Under the pieces are notes generated by a model that saw only the letters and a list, made by a program, of their open reading frames with translations, did no database searches and was not told the origin of the DNA. From the NCBI GenBank assembly GCA_964016985.1, contig OZ024827.1, forward strand, positions 53,610,684-53,674,683: a stretch of 64,000 nt of DNA. The letters run 5' to 3'. Below, in pieces: positions 21,117 to 35,200 of the stretch (the first letter of the stretch is position 1; each line of letters starts with the position of its first letter). The translations under genes and the position numbers were made by a program. This DNA is from Anodontia alba. Lineage: Eukaryota > Mollusca > Bivalvia > Lucinida > Lucinidae.

Positions 21117-24100
21117 CCGTCACATTCCCTTGTAATGGGGCTACAGGAGACCCAATATGGTGAAAATACGTCAAAAATATAGGAAAATGAAATGTTCGCT
21201 AATTTAAGTAATTTTTTTTCGGTTTTCCAACCTCTTATTTCATTCAAATGATTATGTGCATTTAGTAGCTAGGTACCCTGGGTACATCCCTTGTAGGGGT
21301 AGATTCCGTCACATTCCCTAGCATGGGGACTACAGGGGGCCTATATGTTGAAAATACGCCAGAAATATCGAAAAATCAAGGGTTTGCTAATTTCAATTTT
21401 TTTTACTGTTCCAACCCCTTATTTTCTTAAAATTAGTATATGCATTTAGTACCTAGCAACCCTGGGTATATCCTGGTAGGGGGAAGATCCCGTCACATTC
21501 CCTTGTAATGGGGCATCAGGAGACCAATATGGTGAAAATACTTAAAAAATATACGAAAATGAAGTGTTCGCTAAATTAAGTAATTTTTCTCGGTTTTCCA
21601 GCCTCTTATTTCATTCAAATGATTGTATGCATTTAGTAGCTATGTACCCTGGGTACATCCTTTGTGGGGTAGATTCCGTCACATTCCCTAGTATGGGGGC
21701 TACAGGGGGGCCAATATGTTTTAAAAACGCCAGAAATATCGAAAAATCAAGGGTTTGCTAATTTCAACTTTTTGTTTTACTGTTCCAACCCCTTATTTTC
21801 TTAAAATTAGTATATGCATTTTGTACCTAGGAACCCTGGGTATAACCTGGGTGGGAGTAGATCCCGTCACATTCCCTTGTAATGGGGCTACAGGAGACCA
21901 ATACGGTGAAAATACGTAAAAAATATAGGAAAATGAAGTGTTCGCTAATTTAAGTAATACTTTTCGGTTTTCTAACCTCTTATTTTATTCAAATGATTAT
22001 GTGCATTTAGTAGCTAGGTACCCTGGGTACATCCTTTGTGGGTGTAGATTCCGTCACATTCCCTAGTTTGGTGGCTACTGGGGGCCAATATGTTGAAAAT
22101 ACGTCTAAAATATCGAAAAATCAAGGGTTTTTCTAATTTCAAGTGTTTCTTTTACTGTTCCAACCGCTTATTGTCTTAAAATGGTTATATGAATTTAGTA
22201 CCTAGGAACCCTGGTTATATCCTGGGTGGGGGTAGATCCCGTCACATTCCCTAGTATGGGGGCTACAGGGGGCCAATATGTTGAAAATACGCCAGAAATA
22301 TCGAAAAATCAAGGGTTTGCTAATTTCAAGTTTTTGTTTTACTGTTCCAACCCCTTATTTTCTTAAAATGAATACATGCATTTAGTACCTAGGAACCCTG
22401 GGTATATTCTGGTAGGGGGTAGATTCCGTCACATTCCCTTGTAATGGGGCTACAGGAGACCAATATGGTGAAAATACGTCAAATATATAGAAAATTGATG
22501 TGTTCGCTAATTTAAATAATTTTTTTTCGGTTTTCCAACCTCTTATTTCATTCAAATGATTATGTGCATTTAGTAGCAAGGTACCCTGGGTACATCCTTT
22601 GTTGGGGTACATTCCGTCACATTCCCTAGTATGAGGGCTACAGGGGGCCAATATGTTGAAAATACGCTAGAAATATCGAAAAATCATGGGTTTGGTAATT
22701 TCAACTTTTTGTTTTACTGTTCCAACCCCTTATTGTCTTAAAATGGTTATATGCATTTAGTACCTAGGAACCCTGGTTATATCCTGGGTGGGGGTAGATC
22801 CCGTCACAATCCCTAGTATGGGGGCTACAGGGGGCCAATATGTTGAAAATACGCCAGAAATATAAAAAAAATCAAGGGTTTGCTAATTTCAAGTTTTTGT
22901 TTTACTGTTCCAGCCCCTTATTTTCTTAAAATGATTCAATGCATTTAGTACCTAGGAACCCTGGGTATATCCTGGTAGGGGGCAGATCCCGTCACATTCC
23001 CTTGTAATGGGGCTACAGGAGACCAATATGGTGAAAATACGTCAAAAATATAGGAAAATGAAGTGTTCGCTAAATTAAGTAATTTTTTTCGGTTTTCCAG
23101 CCTCTTATTTCATTCAAATGATTATATGAATTTAGTAGCTATGTACCCTGGGTACATCCTTTTATGGGGGTAGATTTCGTCACATTCCCTAGTATGGGGG
23201 CTACAGGGGGCCAATATGTTTTAAAAACGCCAGAAATATCGAAAAATCAAGGGTTTGCTAATTTTAAGTTTTTGTTTTACTGTTCCAACCCCTTATTTTC
23301 TTAAAATGATTATATGCATGTAGTACCTAGGAACCCTGGGTATAACCTGGGTGGGGGTAGATCCCGTCACATTCCCTTATAATGGGGCTACAGGAGACCA
23401 ATATGGTGAAAATACGTCAAAAATATAGGAAAATGAAGTGTTCGCTAATTTAAGTAATTTTTTTCGGTTTTCTAACCTCTTATTTTATTCAGATGATTAT
23501 GTGCATTTAGTACCTAGGAACCCTGGTTATATCCTGGGTGGGGGGTAGATCGCGTCACATTCCCTTGTAATGGGGCTACAGGAGACCCAATATGGTGAAA
23601 ATACGTCAAAAATATAGGAAAATGAAATGTTCGCTAATTTAAGTAATTTTTTTTCGGTTTTCCAACCTCTTATTTCATTCAAATGATTATGTGCATTTAG
23701 TAGCTAGGTACCCTGGGTACATCCCTTGTAGGGGTAGATTCCGTCACATTCCCTAGCATGGGGACTACAGGGGGCCTATATGTTGAAAATACGCCAGAAA
23801 TATCGAAAAATCAAGGGTTTGCTAATTTCAATTTTTTTTACTGTTCCAACCCCTTATTTTCTTAAAATTAGTATATGCATTTAGTACCTAGCAACCCTGG
23901 GTATATCCTGGTAGGGGGAAGATCCCGTCACATTCCCTTGTAATGGGGCATCAGGAGACCAATATGGTGAAAATACTTAAAAAATATACGAAAATGAAGT
24001 GTTCGCTAAATTAAGTAATTTTTCTCGGTTTTCCAGCCTCTTATTTCATTCAAATGATTGTATGCATTTAGTAGCTATGTACCCTGGGTACATCCTTTGT

Positions 24101-25986
24101 GGGGTAGATTCCGTCACATTCCCTAGTATGGGGGCTACAGGGGGGCCAATATGTTTTAAAAACGCCAGAAATATCGAAAAATCAAGGGTTTGCTAATTTC
24201 AACTTTTTGTTTTACTGTTCCAACCCCTTATTTTCTTAAAATTAGTATATGCATTTTGTACCTAGGAACCCTGGGTATAACCTGGGTGGGAGTAGATCCC
24301 GTCACATTCCCTTGTAATGGGGCTACAGGAGACCAATACGGTGAAAATACGTAAAAAATATAGGAAAATGAAGTGTTCGCTAATTTAAGTAATACTTTTC
24401 GGTTTTCTAACCTCTTATTTTATTCAAATGATTATGTGCATTTAGTAGCTAGGTACCCTGGGTACATCCTTTGTGGGTGTAGATTCCGTCACATTCCCTA
24501 GTTTGGTGGCTACTGGGGGCCAATATGTTGAAAATACGTCAAAAATATCGAAAAATCAAGGGTTTTTCTAATTTCAAGTGTTTCTTTTACTGTTCCAACC
24601 GCTTATTGTCTTAAAATGGTTATATGAATTTAGTACCTAGGAACCCTGGTTATATCCTGGGTGGGGGTAGATCCCGTCACATTCCCTAGTATGGGGGCTA
24701 CAGGGGGCCAATATGTTGAAAATACGCCAGAAATATCGAAAAATCAAGGGTTTGCTAATTTCAAGTTTTTGTTTTACTGTTCCAACCCCTTATTTTCTTA
24801 AAATGAATACATGCATTTAGTACCTAGGAACCCTGGGTATATTCTGGTAGGGGGTAGATTCCGTCACATTCCCTTGTAATGGGGCTACAGGAGACCAATA
24901 TGGTGAAAATACGTCAAATATATAGAAAATTGATGTGTTCGCTAATTTAAATAATTTTTTTTCGGTTTTCCAACCTCTTATTTCATTCAAATGATTATGT
25001 GCATTTAGTAGCTAGGTACCCTGGGTACATCCTTTGTTGGGGTACATTCCGTCACATTCCCTAGTATGAGGGCTACAGGGGGCCAATATGTTGAAAATAC
25101 GCTAGAAATATCGAAAAATCATGGGTTTGGTAATTTCAACTTTTTGTTTTACTGTTCCAACCCCTTATTGTCTTAAAATGGTTATATGCATTTAGTACCT
25201 AGGAACCCTGGTTATATCCTGGGTGGGGGTAGATCCCGTCACAATCCCTAGTATGGGGGCTACAGGGGGCCAATATGTTGAAAATACGCCAGAAATATAA
25301 AAAAAATCAAGGGTTTGCTAATTTCAAGTTTTTGTTTTACTGTTCCAGCCCCTTATTTTCTTAAAATGATTCAATGCATTTAGTACCTAGGAACCCTGGG
25401 TATATCCTGGTAGGGGGCAGATCCCGTCACATTCCCTTGTAATGGGGCTACAGGAGACCAATATGGTGAAAATACGTCAAAAATATAGGAAAATGAAGTG
25501 TTCGCTAAATTAAGTAATTTTTTTCGGTTTTCCAGCCTCTTATTTCATTCAAATGATTATATGAATTTAGTAGCTATGTACCCTGGGTACATCCTTTTAT
25601 GGGGGTAGATTTCGTCACATTCCCTAGTATGGGGGCTACAGGGGGCCAATATGTTTTAAAAACGCCAGAAATATCGAAAAATCAAGGGTTTGCTAATTTT
25701 AAGTTTTTGTTTTACTGTTCCAACCCCTTATTTTCTTAAAATGATTATATGCATGTAGTACCTAGGAACCCTGGGTATAACCTGGGTGGGGGTAGATCCC
25801 GTCACATTCCCTTATAATGGGGCTACAGGAGACCAATATGGTGAAAATACGTCAAAAATATAGGAAAATGAAGTGTTCGCTAATTTAAGTAATTTTTTTC
25901 GGTTTTCTAACCTCTTATTTTATTCAAATGATTATGTGCATTTAGTACCTAGGAACCCTGGTTATATCCTGGGTGGGGGGTAGATC
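21117..25986. repeat. 2,435-bp higher-order unit, two near-identical copies
   Basis: 21,117-23,551 and 23,552-25,986 are the same sequence shifted by 2,435 bp, equal to 13 monomers. I found only a handful of differences, for example near 22,095, 22,577 and 23,492. A third, more diverged copy continues from 25,987 to about 27,640. Either a recent unequal exchange or a duplication made during assembly. Confidence 0.9.
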
Positions 25987-28900
25987 GCGTCACATTCCCT
26001 TGTAATGGGGCTACAGGAGACCCAATATGGTGAAAATACGTCAAAAATATAGGAAAATGAAATGTTCGCTAATTTAAGTAATTTTTTTTCGGTTTTCCAA
26101 CCTCTTATTTCATTCAAATGATTATGTGCATTTAGTAGCTAGGTACCCTGGGTACATCCTTTGTAGGAGTAGATTCCGTCACATTCCCTAGTATGGGGGC
26201 TACAGGGGGCCTATATGTTGAAAATACGCCAGAAATATCGAAAAATCAAGGGTTTGCTAATTTCATTTTTTCTTACTGTTCCAACCCCTTATTTTCTTAA
26301 AATTAGTATATGCATTTAGTACCTAGCAACCCTGGGTATATCCTGGTAGCGGGTAGATTCCGTCACATTCCCTTGTAATGGGGCATCAGGAGACCAATAT
26401 GGTGAAAATACTTCCAAAAATATAGGAAAATGAAGTGTTCGCTAAATTAAGTAATTTTTTTCGGTTTTCCAGCCTCTTATTTCATTCAAATGATTGTATG
26501 CATTTAGTAGCTATGTACCCTGGGTACATCCTTTGTGGGGGTAGATTCCGTCACATTCCCTAGTATGGGGGCTACAGGGGGGCCAATATGTTTTAAAAAC
26601 GCCAGAAATATCGAAAAATCAAGGGTTTGCTAATTTCAACTTTTTGTTTTACTGTTCCAACCCCTTATTTTCTTAAAATTAGTATATGCATTTTGTACCT
26701 AGGAACCCTGGGTATAACCTTGGTGGGAGTAGATCCCGTCACATTCCCTTGTAATGGGGTTCCAGGAGACCAATATGGTGAAAATACGTAAAAAATATAG
26801 GAAAATGAAGTGTTCGCTAATTTAAGTAATACTTTTCGGTTTTCTAACCTCTTATTTTATTCAAATGATTATGTGCATTTAGTAGCTAGGTACCCTGGGT
26901 ACATCCTTTGTGGGTGTAGATTCTGTCACATTCCCTAGTTTGGGGGCTACAGGGGGCCAATATGTTAAAATACGCCAGATATATCGAAAAATCAAGGGTT
27001 TTGCTAATTTCAAGTTTTTGTTTTACTGTTCCAACCGCTTATTGTCTTAAAATGGTTATATGCATTTACTACCTAGGAACCCTGGTTATATCCTGGGTGG
27101 GGGTAGATCCCGTCACATTCCCTAGTATGGGGGCTACAGGGGGCCAATATGTTGAAAATACGCCAGAAATATCGAAAAATCAAGGGTTTGCTAATTTCAA
27201 GTTTTTGTTTTACTGTTCCAACCCCTTAATTTCTTAAAATGATTACATGCATTTAGTACCTAGGAACCCTGGGTATATCCTGGTAGGGAGTAGATCCCAT
27301 CACATTGCCTTGTAATGGGGCTACAGGAGACCAATATGGTGAAAATACGTCAAATATATAGAAAAATGATGTGTTCGCTAATTTAAGTAATTTTTTTCGG
27401 TTTTCCAACCTCTTATTTCATTCAAATGATTATGTGCATTTAGTAGCTAGGTACCCTGGGTACATCCTTTGTAGGGGTACATTCCGTCAGATTCCCTAGT
27501 ATGGGGGCTACAGGAGGCCAATATGTTGAAAATACGCCAGAAATATCGAAAAATCAAGGGTTTGGTAATTTCAACTTTTTGTTTTACTGTTCCAACCCCT
27601 TATTGTCTTAAAATGGTTATATGCATTTAGTACCTAGGAACCCTGGTTATATCCTGGTAGGGGGTAGATCTCGTAACATTCCCTTGTAATGGGGCTACAG
27701 GAGACCAATATGGTGAAAATACGTCAAAAATATAGGAAAATGAAGTGTTCGCTAATTTAAGTAATACTTTTCGGTTTTCTAACCTCTTATTTCATTCAAA
27801 TGATTATATGCATTTAGTAGCTATGTACCCTGGGTACATCCTTTGTGGGGGTAGATTCCGTCCCATTCCCTAGTATGGGGGCTACAGGGGGCCAATATGT
27901 TTTAAAAAACGCCAGAAATATCGAAAAATCAAGGGTTTGCTAATTTCAACTTTTTGTTTTACTGTTCCAACCCCTTATTGTCTTAAAATGATTATATGCA
28001 TTTAGTACCTAGGAACCCTGGGTATAACCTGGTTGGGGGTAGATCCCGTCACATTCCCTTATAATGGGGATACAGGAGACCAATATGGTGAAAATGCGTC
28101 AAAAATATAGGAAAATGAAGTTTTCGCTAATTTAAGTAATTTTTTTCGGTTTTCCAACCTCTTATTTCATTCAAATGATTATGTGCATTTAGTAGGTAGG
28201 TACCCTGGGTACATCCTTTGTTGGGGTATATTCCGTCACATTCCCTAGTATGGGGGCTACAGGGGGCCAATACGTTGAAAATACGCTAGAAATATCGAAA
28301 AATCAAGGGTTTGGTAATTTCAAATGTTTGTTTTACTGTTCCAACCCCTTATTTTCTTAAAATGGTTATATGCATTTAGTACCTAGGAACACTGGTTATA
28401 TCCTGGGTGGGGGTAGATCCCGTCACATTCCCTAGTATGGGGGCTACAGGGGGCCAATATGTTGAAAATACGCCAGAAATATCGAAAAATCAAGGATTTG
28501 CTAATTTCAAGTTTTTGTTTTTCTGTTCCAACCCCTTATTTTCTTAAAATGATTACATGCATTTAGTACCTAGGAACCCTTGGTATATCCTGGTAGGGGT
28601 TAGATCCCGTCACATTCCCTTGTGATGGGGCTACAGGAGACCAATATGGTGAAAATACGTCAAAAATATAGGAAAATGAAGTGTTCGCTAAATTATGTAA
28701 TTTTTTTCCGTTTTCCAGCCTCTTATTTCATTCAAATGATTATATGCATTTAGTAGCTATGTACCCTGGGTACATCTTTTGTGGGGGTAGATTCCGTCAC
28801 ATTCCCTAGTATTGGGGCTACAGGGGGCCAATATGTTGAAAATATTCCAGAAATATCGAAAAATCAAGGGTTTGCTAATTTCAAATTTTTGTTTTACTGT

Positions 28901-29625
28901 TCCAACCCCTTATTTTCTTAAAATGATTATATGCATTTAGTATTTAGGAACCCTGGGTATAACCTGGGTGGGGGTAGATTCCGTCACATTCCCTTATAAT
29001 GGGGATACAGGAGACCAATATGGTGAAAATACGTCAAAAATATAGGAAAATGAAGTGTTCTCTAATTTAAGTAATTTTTTTCGGTTTTCTAACCTCTTAT
29101 TTTATTCAAATGACTATGTGCATTTAGTAGCTGGGTACCCTGGGTACATCCTTTGTGGGTGTAGATTCCGTCACATTCCCTAGTATGGGGGCTACTGGGG
29201 GCCAATATGGTGAAAATACGCCAGAAATATCGAAAAATCAAGGGTTTGCTAATTTCAAATTTTTGTTTTACTGTTCCAACCCCTTATTTTCTTAAAATTA
29301 GTATATGCATTTAGTACCTAGGAACCCTGGGTATATCCTGGGTGGGGGTAGATCCCCTCACATTGCCTTGTAATGGGGCTACAGGAGACCAATATGGTGA
29401 AAATACGTCAAATATATAGAAAAATGATGTGTTCGCTAATTTAAGTAATTTTTTTCGGTTTTCCAACCTCTTATTTCATTCAAATGATTATGTGCATTTA
29501 GTAGCTAGGTACCCTGGGTACTTCCTTTGTTAGGGTAGATTCCGTCACATTCTCTAGTATGGGGGCTACAGGGGGCCAATACGTTGAAAATACGCTAGAA
29601 ATATCGAAAAATCAAGGGTTTGGTA

Positions 29626-32223
29626 ATTTCAAATTTTTGTTTTACTGTTCCAACCCCTTATTTTCTTAAAATGATTACATGCATTTAGTACCTAGGAAAC
29701 CTGGGTATATCCTGGTAGGGGTTAGATCCCGTCACATTCCCTTGTAATGGGGCTACAGGAGACCAATATGGTGAAGATACGTAAAAAATATAGGAAAATG
29801 AAGTGTTCACTAATTTAAGTAATTTTTTTTCGGTTTTCCGACCTCTTATTTTATTCAAATGATTATGTGCATTTAGTAGCTAGGTACCTTGGGTACATCC
29901 TTTGTGTTGGTAGATTCCGTCACATTCCCCGTAATGGGGGCTACAGGGGGTCAATATGTTGAAAATACGCAAGAACCATCGAACAATCAAGTGTTTGCTA
30001 ATTTCAACTTTTTTTACCGTTCCTTATTTTCTTAAAATTAGTATATGCATTAAGTACCTATGAACCCTGGGTATAACCTGGGTGGGGGTAGATCCCGTCA
30101 CATTCCCTTGTAATGGGGCTACAGGAGACCAATATGGTGAAAATACGTCAAAAATATAGGAAAATGAAGTGTTTGCTAATTTAATATTTTTTTTCGGTTT
30201 TCAGCCTCTTATTTCATTCAAATGATTATGTGCATTTAGTAGCTAGGTACCCTGGGTACATTCTTTGTGGGGGTAGATTCCGTCACATTCCCTAGTATGG
30301 GGGCTACAGGGGGCCAATATGTTGAAAATACGCCAGAAATATCGAAAAATCATGGGTTTGGTAATTTCAACTTTTTGTTTTACTGTTCCAACCCCTTATT
30401 GTCTTAAAATGGTTATATGCATTTAGTACCTAGGAACCCTGGTTATATCCTGGGTGGGGGTAGATCCCGTCACATTCTCTAGTATGGGGGCTACTGGGGT
30501 CCAATATGTTGAAAATACGCCAGAAATATCGAAAAATCAAGGGTTTGCTAATTTCAAGTTTTTGTTTTACTGTTCCAACCCCTTATTTTCTTAAAATTAG
30601 TATATGCATTTAGGCGATAGGAACCCTGGGTATATCCTGGGTGGGGGAAGGTCCCTTCACATTGCCTTGTAATGGGGCTACAGGAGACCAATATGGTGAA
30701 AATACGTCAAATATATAGAAAAATGATGTGTTCGCTAATTTCAGTATTTTTTTTTTGGTTTTCCAACCTATTATTTCATTCAAATAATTATGTGCATTTA
30801 GTAGCTAGGTACCCTGGGTACATTCTTTGTGAGTGTAGATTCCGTCACATTCACTAGTATGGGGGCTACAGGGGGCCAATATGTTGAAAATACGCAAGAA
30901 ATATCGAAAAATCAAGGGTTGCTAATTTCAAATTTTTGTTTTACTGTTCCAACCCCTTATTTTCTTAAAATGATTACATGCATTTAGTACCTAGGAAACC
31001 TGGGTATATCCTGGTAGGGGTTAGATCCCGTCACATTCCCTTGTAATGGGGCTACAGGAGACCAATATGGTGAAGATACGTAAAAAATATAGGAAAATGA
31101 AGTGTTCACTAATTTAAGTAATTTTTTTTCGGTTTTCCGACCTCTTATTTTATTCAAATGATTATGTGCATTTAGTAGCTAGGTACCTTGGGTACATCCT
31201 TTGTGTTGGTAGATTCCGTCACATTCCCCGTAATGGGGGCTACAGGGGGTCAATATGTTGAAAATACGCAAGAACCATCGAACAATCAAGTGTTTGCTAA
31301 TTTCAACTTTTTTTACCGTTCCTTATTTTCTTAAAATTAGTATATGCATTAAGTACCTAGGAACCCTGGGTATAACCTGGGTGGGGGTAGATCCCGTCAC
31401 ATTCCCTTGTAATGGGGCTACAGGAGACCAATATGGTGAAAATACGTCAAAAATATAGGAAAATGAAGTGTTTGCTAATTTAATATTTTTTTTCGGTTTT
31501 CAGCCTCTTATTTCATTCAAATGATTATGTGCATTTAGTAGCTAGGTACCCTGGGTACATTCTTTGTGGGGGTAGATTCCGTCACATTCCCTAGTATGGG
31601 GGCTACAGGGGGCCAATATGTTGAAAATACGCCAGAAATATCGAAAAATCATGGGTTTGGTAATTTCAACTTTTTGTTTTACTGTTCCAACCCCTTATTG
31701 TCTTAAAATGGTTATATGCATTTAGTACCTAGGAACCCTGGTTATATCCTGGGTGGGGGTAGATCCCGTCACATTCTCTAGTATGGGGGCTACTGGGGTC
31801 CAATATGTTGAAAATACGCCAGAAATATCGAAAAATCAAGGGTTTGCTAATTTCAAGTTTTTGTTTTACTGTTCCAACCCCTTATTTTCTTAAAATTAGT
31901 ATATGCATTTAGGCGATAGGAACCCTGGGTATATCCTGGGTGGGGGAAGGTCCCTTCACATTGCCTTGTAATGGGGCTACAGGAGACCAATATGGTGAAA
32001 ATACGTCAAATATATAGAAAAATGATGTGTTCGCTAATTTCAGTATTTTTTTTTTGGTTTTCCAACCTATTATTTCATTCAAATAATTATGTGCATTTAG
32101 TAGCTAGGTACCCTGGGTACATTCTTTGTGAGTGTAGATTCCGTCACATTCACTAGTATGGGGGCTACAGGGGGCCAATATGTTGAAAATACGCAAGAAA
32201 TATCGAAAAATCAAGGGTTGCTA
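29626..32223. repeat. 1,299-bp higher-order unit, two near-identical copies
   Basis: 29,626-30,924 and 30,925-32,223 agree almost base for base. A visible difference is CTATGAACCC at 30,058 against CTAGGAACCC one period on. 1,299 bp is seven monomers, a different higher-order period from the 13-mer block to the left. Confidence 0.9.
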
Positions 32224-35200
32224 ATTTCAACTTTTTGTTTTACTGTTTCAACCCCTTAATTTCTTAAAATGATTATATGCATTTAGTACCTAGGAACCCT
32301 GGGTGTATCCTGGGTGGGGGTAGTTTCCGTCACATCCCCTTGTAATGGGTCTACAGGAAACCAATATGGTGAAAATACGTCAAAAATAAAGGAAAATGAA
32401 GTGTTCGCTAATTTAAGTAATTTTTTCCGGTTTTCCAACCTCTTATTTTATTCAAATGATTATGTGCATTAAATAGCTAGGTACCCTGGGTACATCCTTT
32501 GTGGTGGTAGATTCCGTCACATTCCCTAGTATGGGGGCTGCAGGGGGCCAATATGTTGAAAATACGCAAGAGCTATCGAAAAATCAAGGATTGGCTAATT
32601 TCAACTTTTTGTTTTACTGTTTCAACCCCTCATTTTCTTAAAATGATTACATGCATTTAGTAACTAGGATCCCTGGGTATGTCCTGGGTGGGGGTAGATT
32701 CCTTCACATTCCCTTGTAATGGGTCTACAGGAGACCAATATGGTGAAAATACCTCACAAATAAAGGAAAATAAAGTGTTCGCTAATTTAAGTTATTTTTT
32801 TTTTCGGTTTTCCAACCTCTTATTTCATTGAAATGATTGTGTGCATTTAGTAGCTAGGTACCCTGGGTACATCCTTTGTAGGGATTGATTCCCTAGTATG
32901 GGGGCTACAGGGGGCCTGTATGTTGAAAATACGCGAGAAATATCGAAAAATCAAGGGTTAGTTAATTTCAACTTTTTGTTTTACTGTTCCATCCCCTTAT
33001 TTTCTTAAAATGGTTATATGCATTTAGTACCTAGGAACCCTGGGTATATCCTGGGTGGGGGTAGATCCCGTCACACTCCCTTGTAATGGGTCTACAGGAG
33101 ACCAATATGGAGAAAATACATAAAAAATATAGGAAAATGAAGTGTTCACTAATTTTAGTATTTTTTCTTTCGGTTCTCCAGCCTCTTATTTTTTACAAAT
33201 GATTATGTGTATATAGTAGCTAGGTACTCTGGGTACATCCTTTGTGGGGGTAGATTCCGTCACATTCCCTAGTATGGGGGCAATATGTTGAAAATACGCA
33301 GGAAATATCGAAAAAATCAAGGGTTTGCTAATTTCAACTTTTAGTTTTACTGTCCCAACCCCTTATTTTCTTAAAATTGTTATATGCATATAGTACCAAG
33401 AAACCCTGGGTATATCCTTGGTGGGGATAGATCCCGTCACACTCCCTTGTAATGGGTCTACAGGAGACCAATATGGTGAAAATAAGTAAAAAATTTAGGA
33501 AAATGATGTGTTCGGTTTTCCAAACTCTTATTTCATTCAAATGATTATGTGCATTTAGTAGCTAGGTACCCTGGGTAGATCCTTTAAAGTGGTAGATTCC
33601 GTCACATTCCCTAGTATGAGGGCTACAGGGGGGGGTGGTGGGGGGGAGGGGAAGGGGGCAATATGTTGAAAGTACGCGGGAAATATCGAAAAGTCAAGGG
33701 TTTGCTAATTTCAACTTTTTGTTTTACTGTTCCAACTCCTTATTTTCTTAAAATGATTGTATGCATTTAGTACCTAGGAACCCTGGGTATATCCTGGGAG
33801 AGGGTATATTCCGTCACATTCCCTTGTAATGTGTCTACAGGAGACCAATATGGTGAAAATACGTCAAAAATATAGGAAAATGAAGTGTTCTCTAATTTAA
33901 GTATTTTTTTTTTCGGTTTTCCAACCTCTCATTTTATTCAAATGATTATGTGCATTTAGTAGCTAGGAACCCTGGGTACATCCTTTTGGGGGTAGATTCC
34001 GTCACATTCCCTAGTATCGGGGCTACATGGGGGCCAATATGTTGAAAATACGCAGGAAATATTGAAAAATCAAGGGTTTGCTAATTTTAACTTTTTGTTT
34101 TACTCTTCCAACCCCTTATTTTCTTAAAATGATTATATGCATTCAGTACCTAGGAACCCTGGGTATATCCTGTGTGGGAGTAGATCCCGTCACATTCCCT
34201 TGTAATGGAGCTACAGGAGACCAATATGATGAAAATACGTAAAAAAATATAGGAAAATGAAATGTTCGCTAATTTAAGTAATTTTTTTCGGTTTTCCAAC
34301 CTCTTATTTCATTCAAATGATTATGTGCATTTAGTAGGTAGGTACCCTGGGTACATCCTTTGTGGGGGTAGATTCCGTCACATTACCTAGTATGGGGGCT
34401 ACAGGGGGGGGGGGGGGGGGGCAATATGTTGAAAATACGCAAGAAATATCGAAAAATCAAGAGTTTGCTAATTTCAACTTTTTGTTTTACTGTTCCAACC
34501 CCTTATTTTCTTAAAATGGTTATATACATTTAGTACCTAGGAACCCTAGGTTTATCCTGGGTAGGGGTAGATTCCGTCACATTCCCTTGTAATGGGTCTA
34601 CGGGAGACCAATATGGCGAAAATACGTCAAAAATATAGGAAAATGAAGTGTTCGCTAATTTAAGTATTTTTTTTCGGTTTTCCAACCTCTTATTTCATTC
34701 AAATGATTATGTGCATGTAGTAGCTAAGTACCCTGGGTACATCTTTTGTTGGGGAAAACTCCGTCACATTCCCTTGTATGGGGGCTACAGGGGTGGGGGG
34801 CCAATATGTTGAAAATACGCCCAGAAATATCGAAATATCAAAGGGTTTGCTAATTTCAACTTTTTGTTTTACTGTTCCAACCCCTTATTTTCTTAAAATG
34901 ATTATATGCATTTAGTACCTAGGAACCTTGGATATCCTGGTTGTGGGAAGATCCCGTCACATTCCCTTGTAATGGAGCTACAGGAGATCAATATGATGAA
35001 AATACGTCAATAATATAGGAAAATGAATTGTTCGCTAATTTAAGTATTTTTTTTTTTCGGTTTTCCAACCTTTTATTTCATTCAAATGATGATGTGCATT
35101 TAGTAGCTAGGTACCTTTGGTTAAACATTTGTGGTGGTAGATTCTGTCACATTCCTTAGTATGGGGGCTACATCGGACCAATATGTTGAAAATACGCATG

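Noticed and set aside
21564..24196. Identical 65-codon frames at 21,564 and 23,999, and identical 61-codon frames at 30,672 and 31,971
   Set aside because: These are the same satellite sequence in higher-order copies; the frames are not conserved between ordinary monomers.
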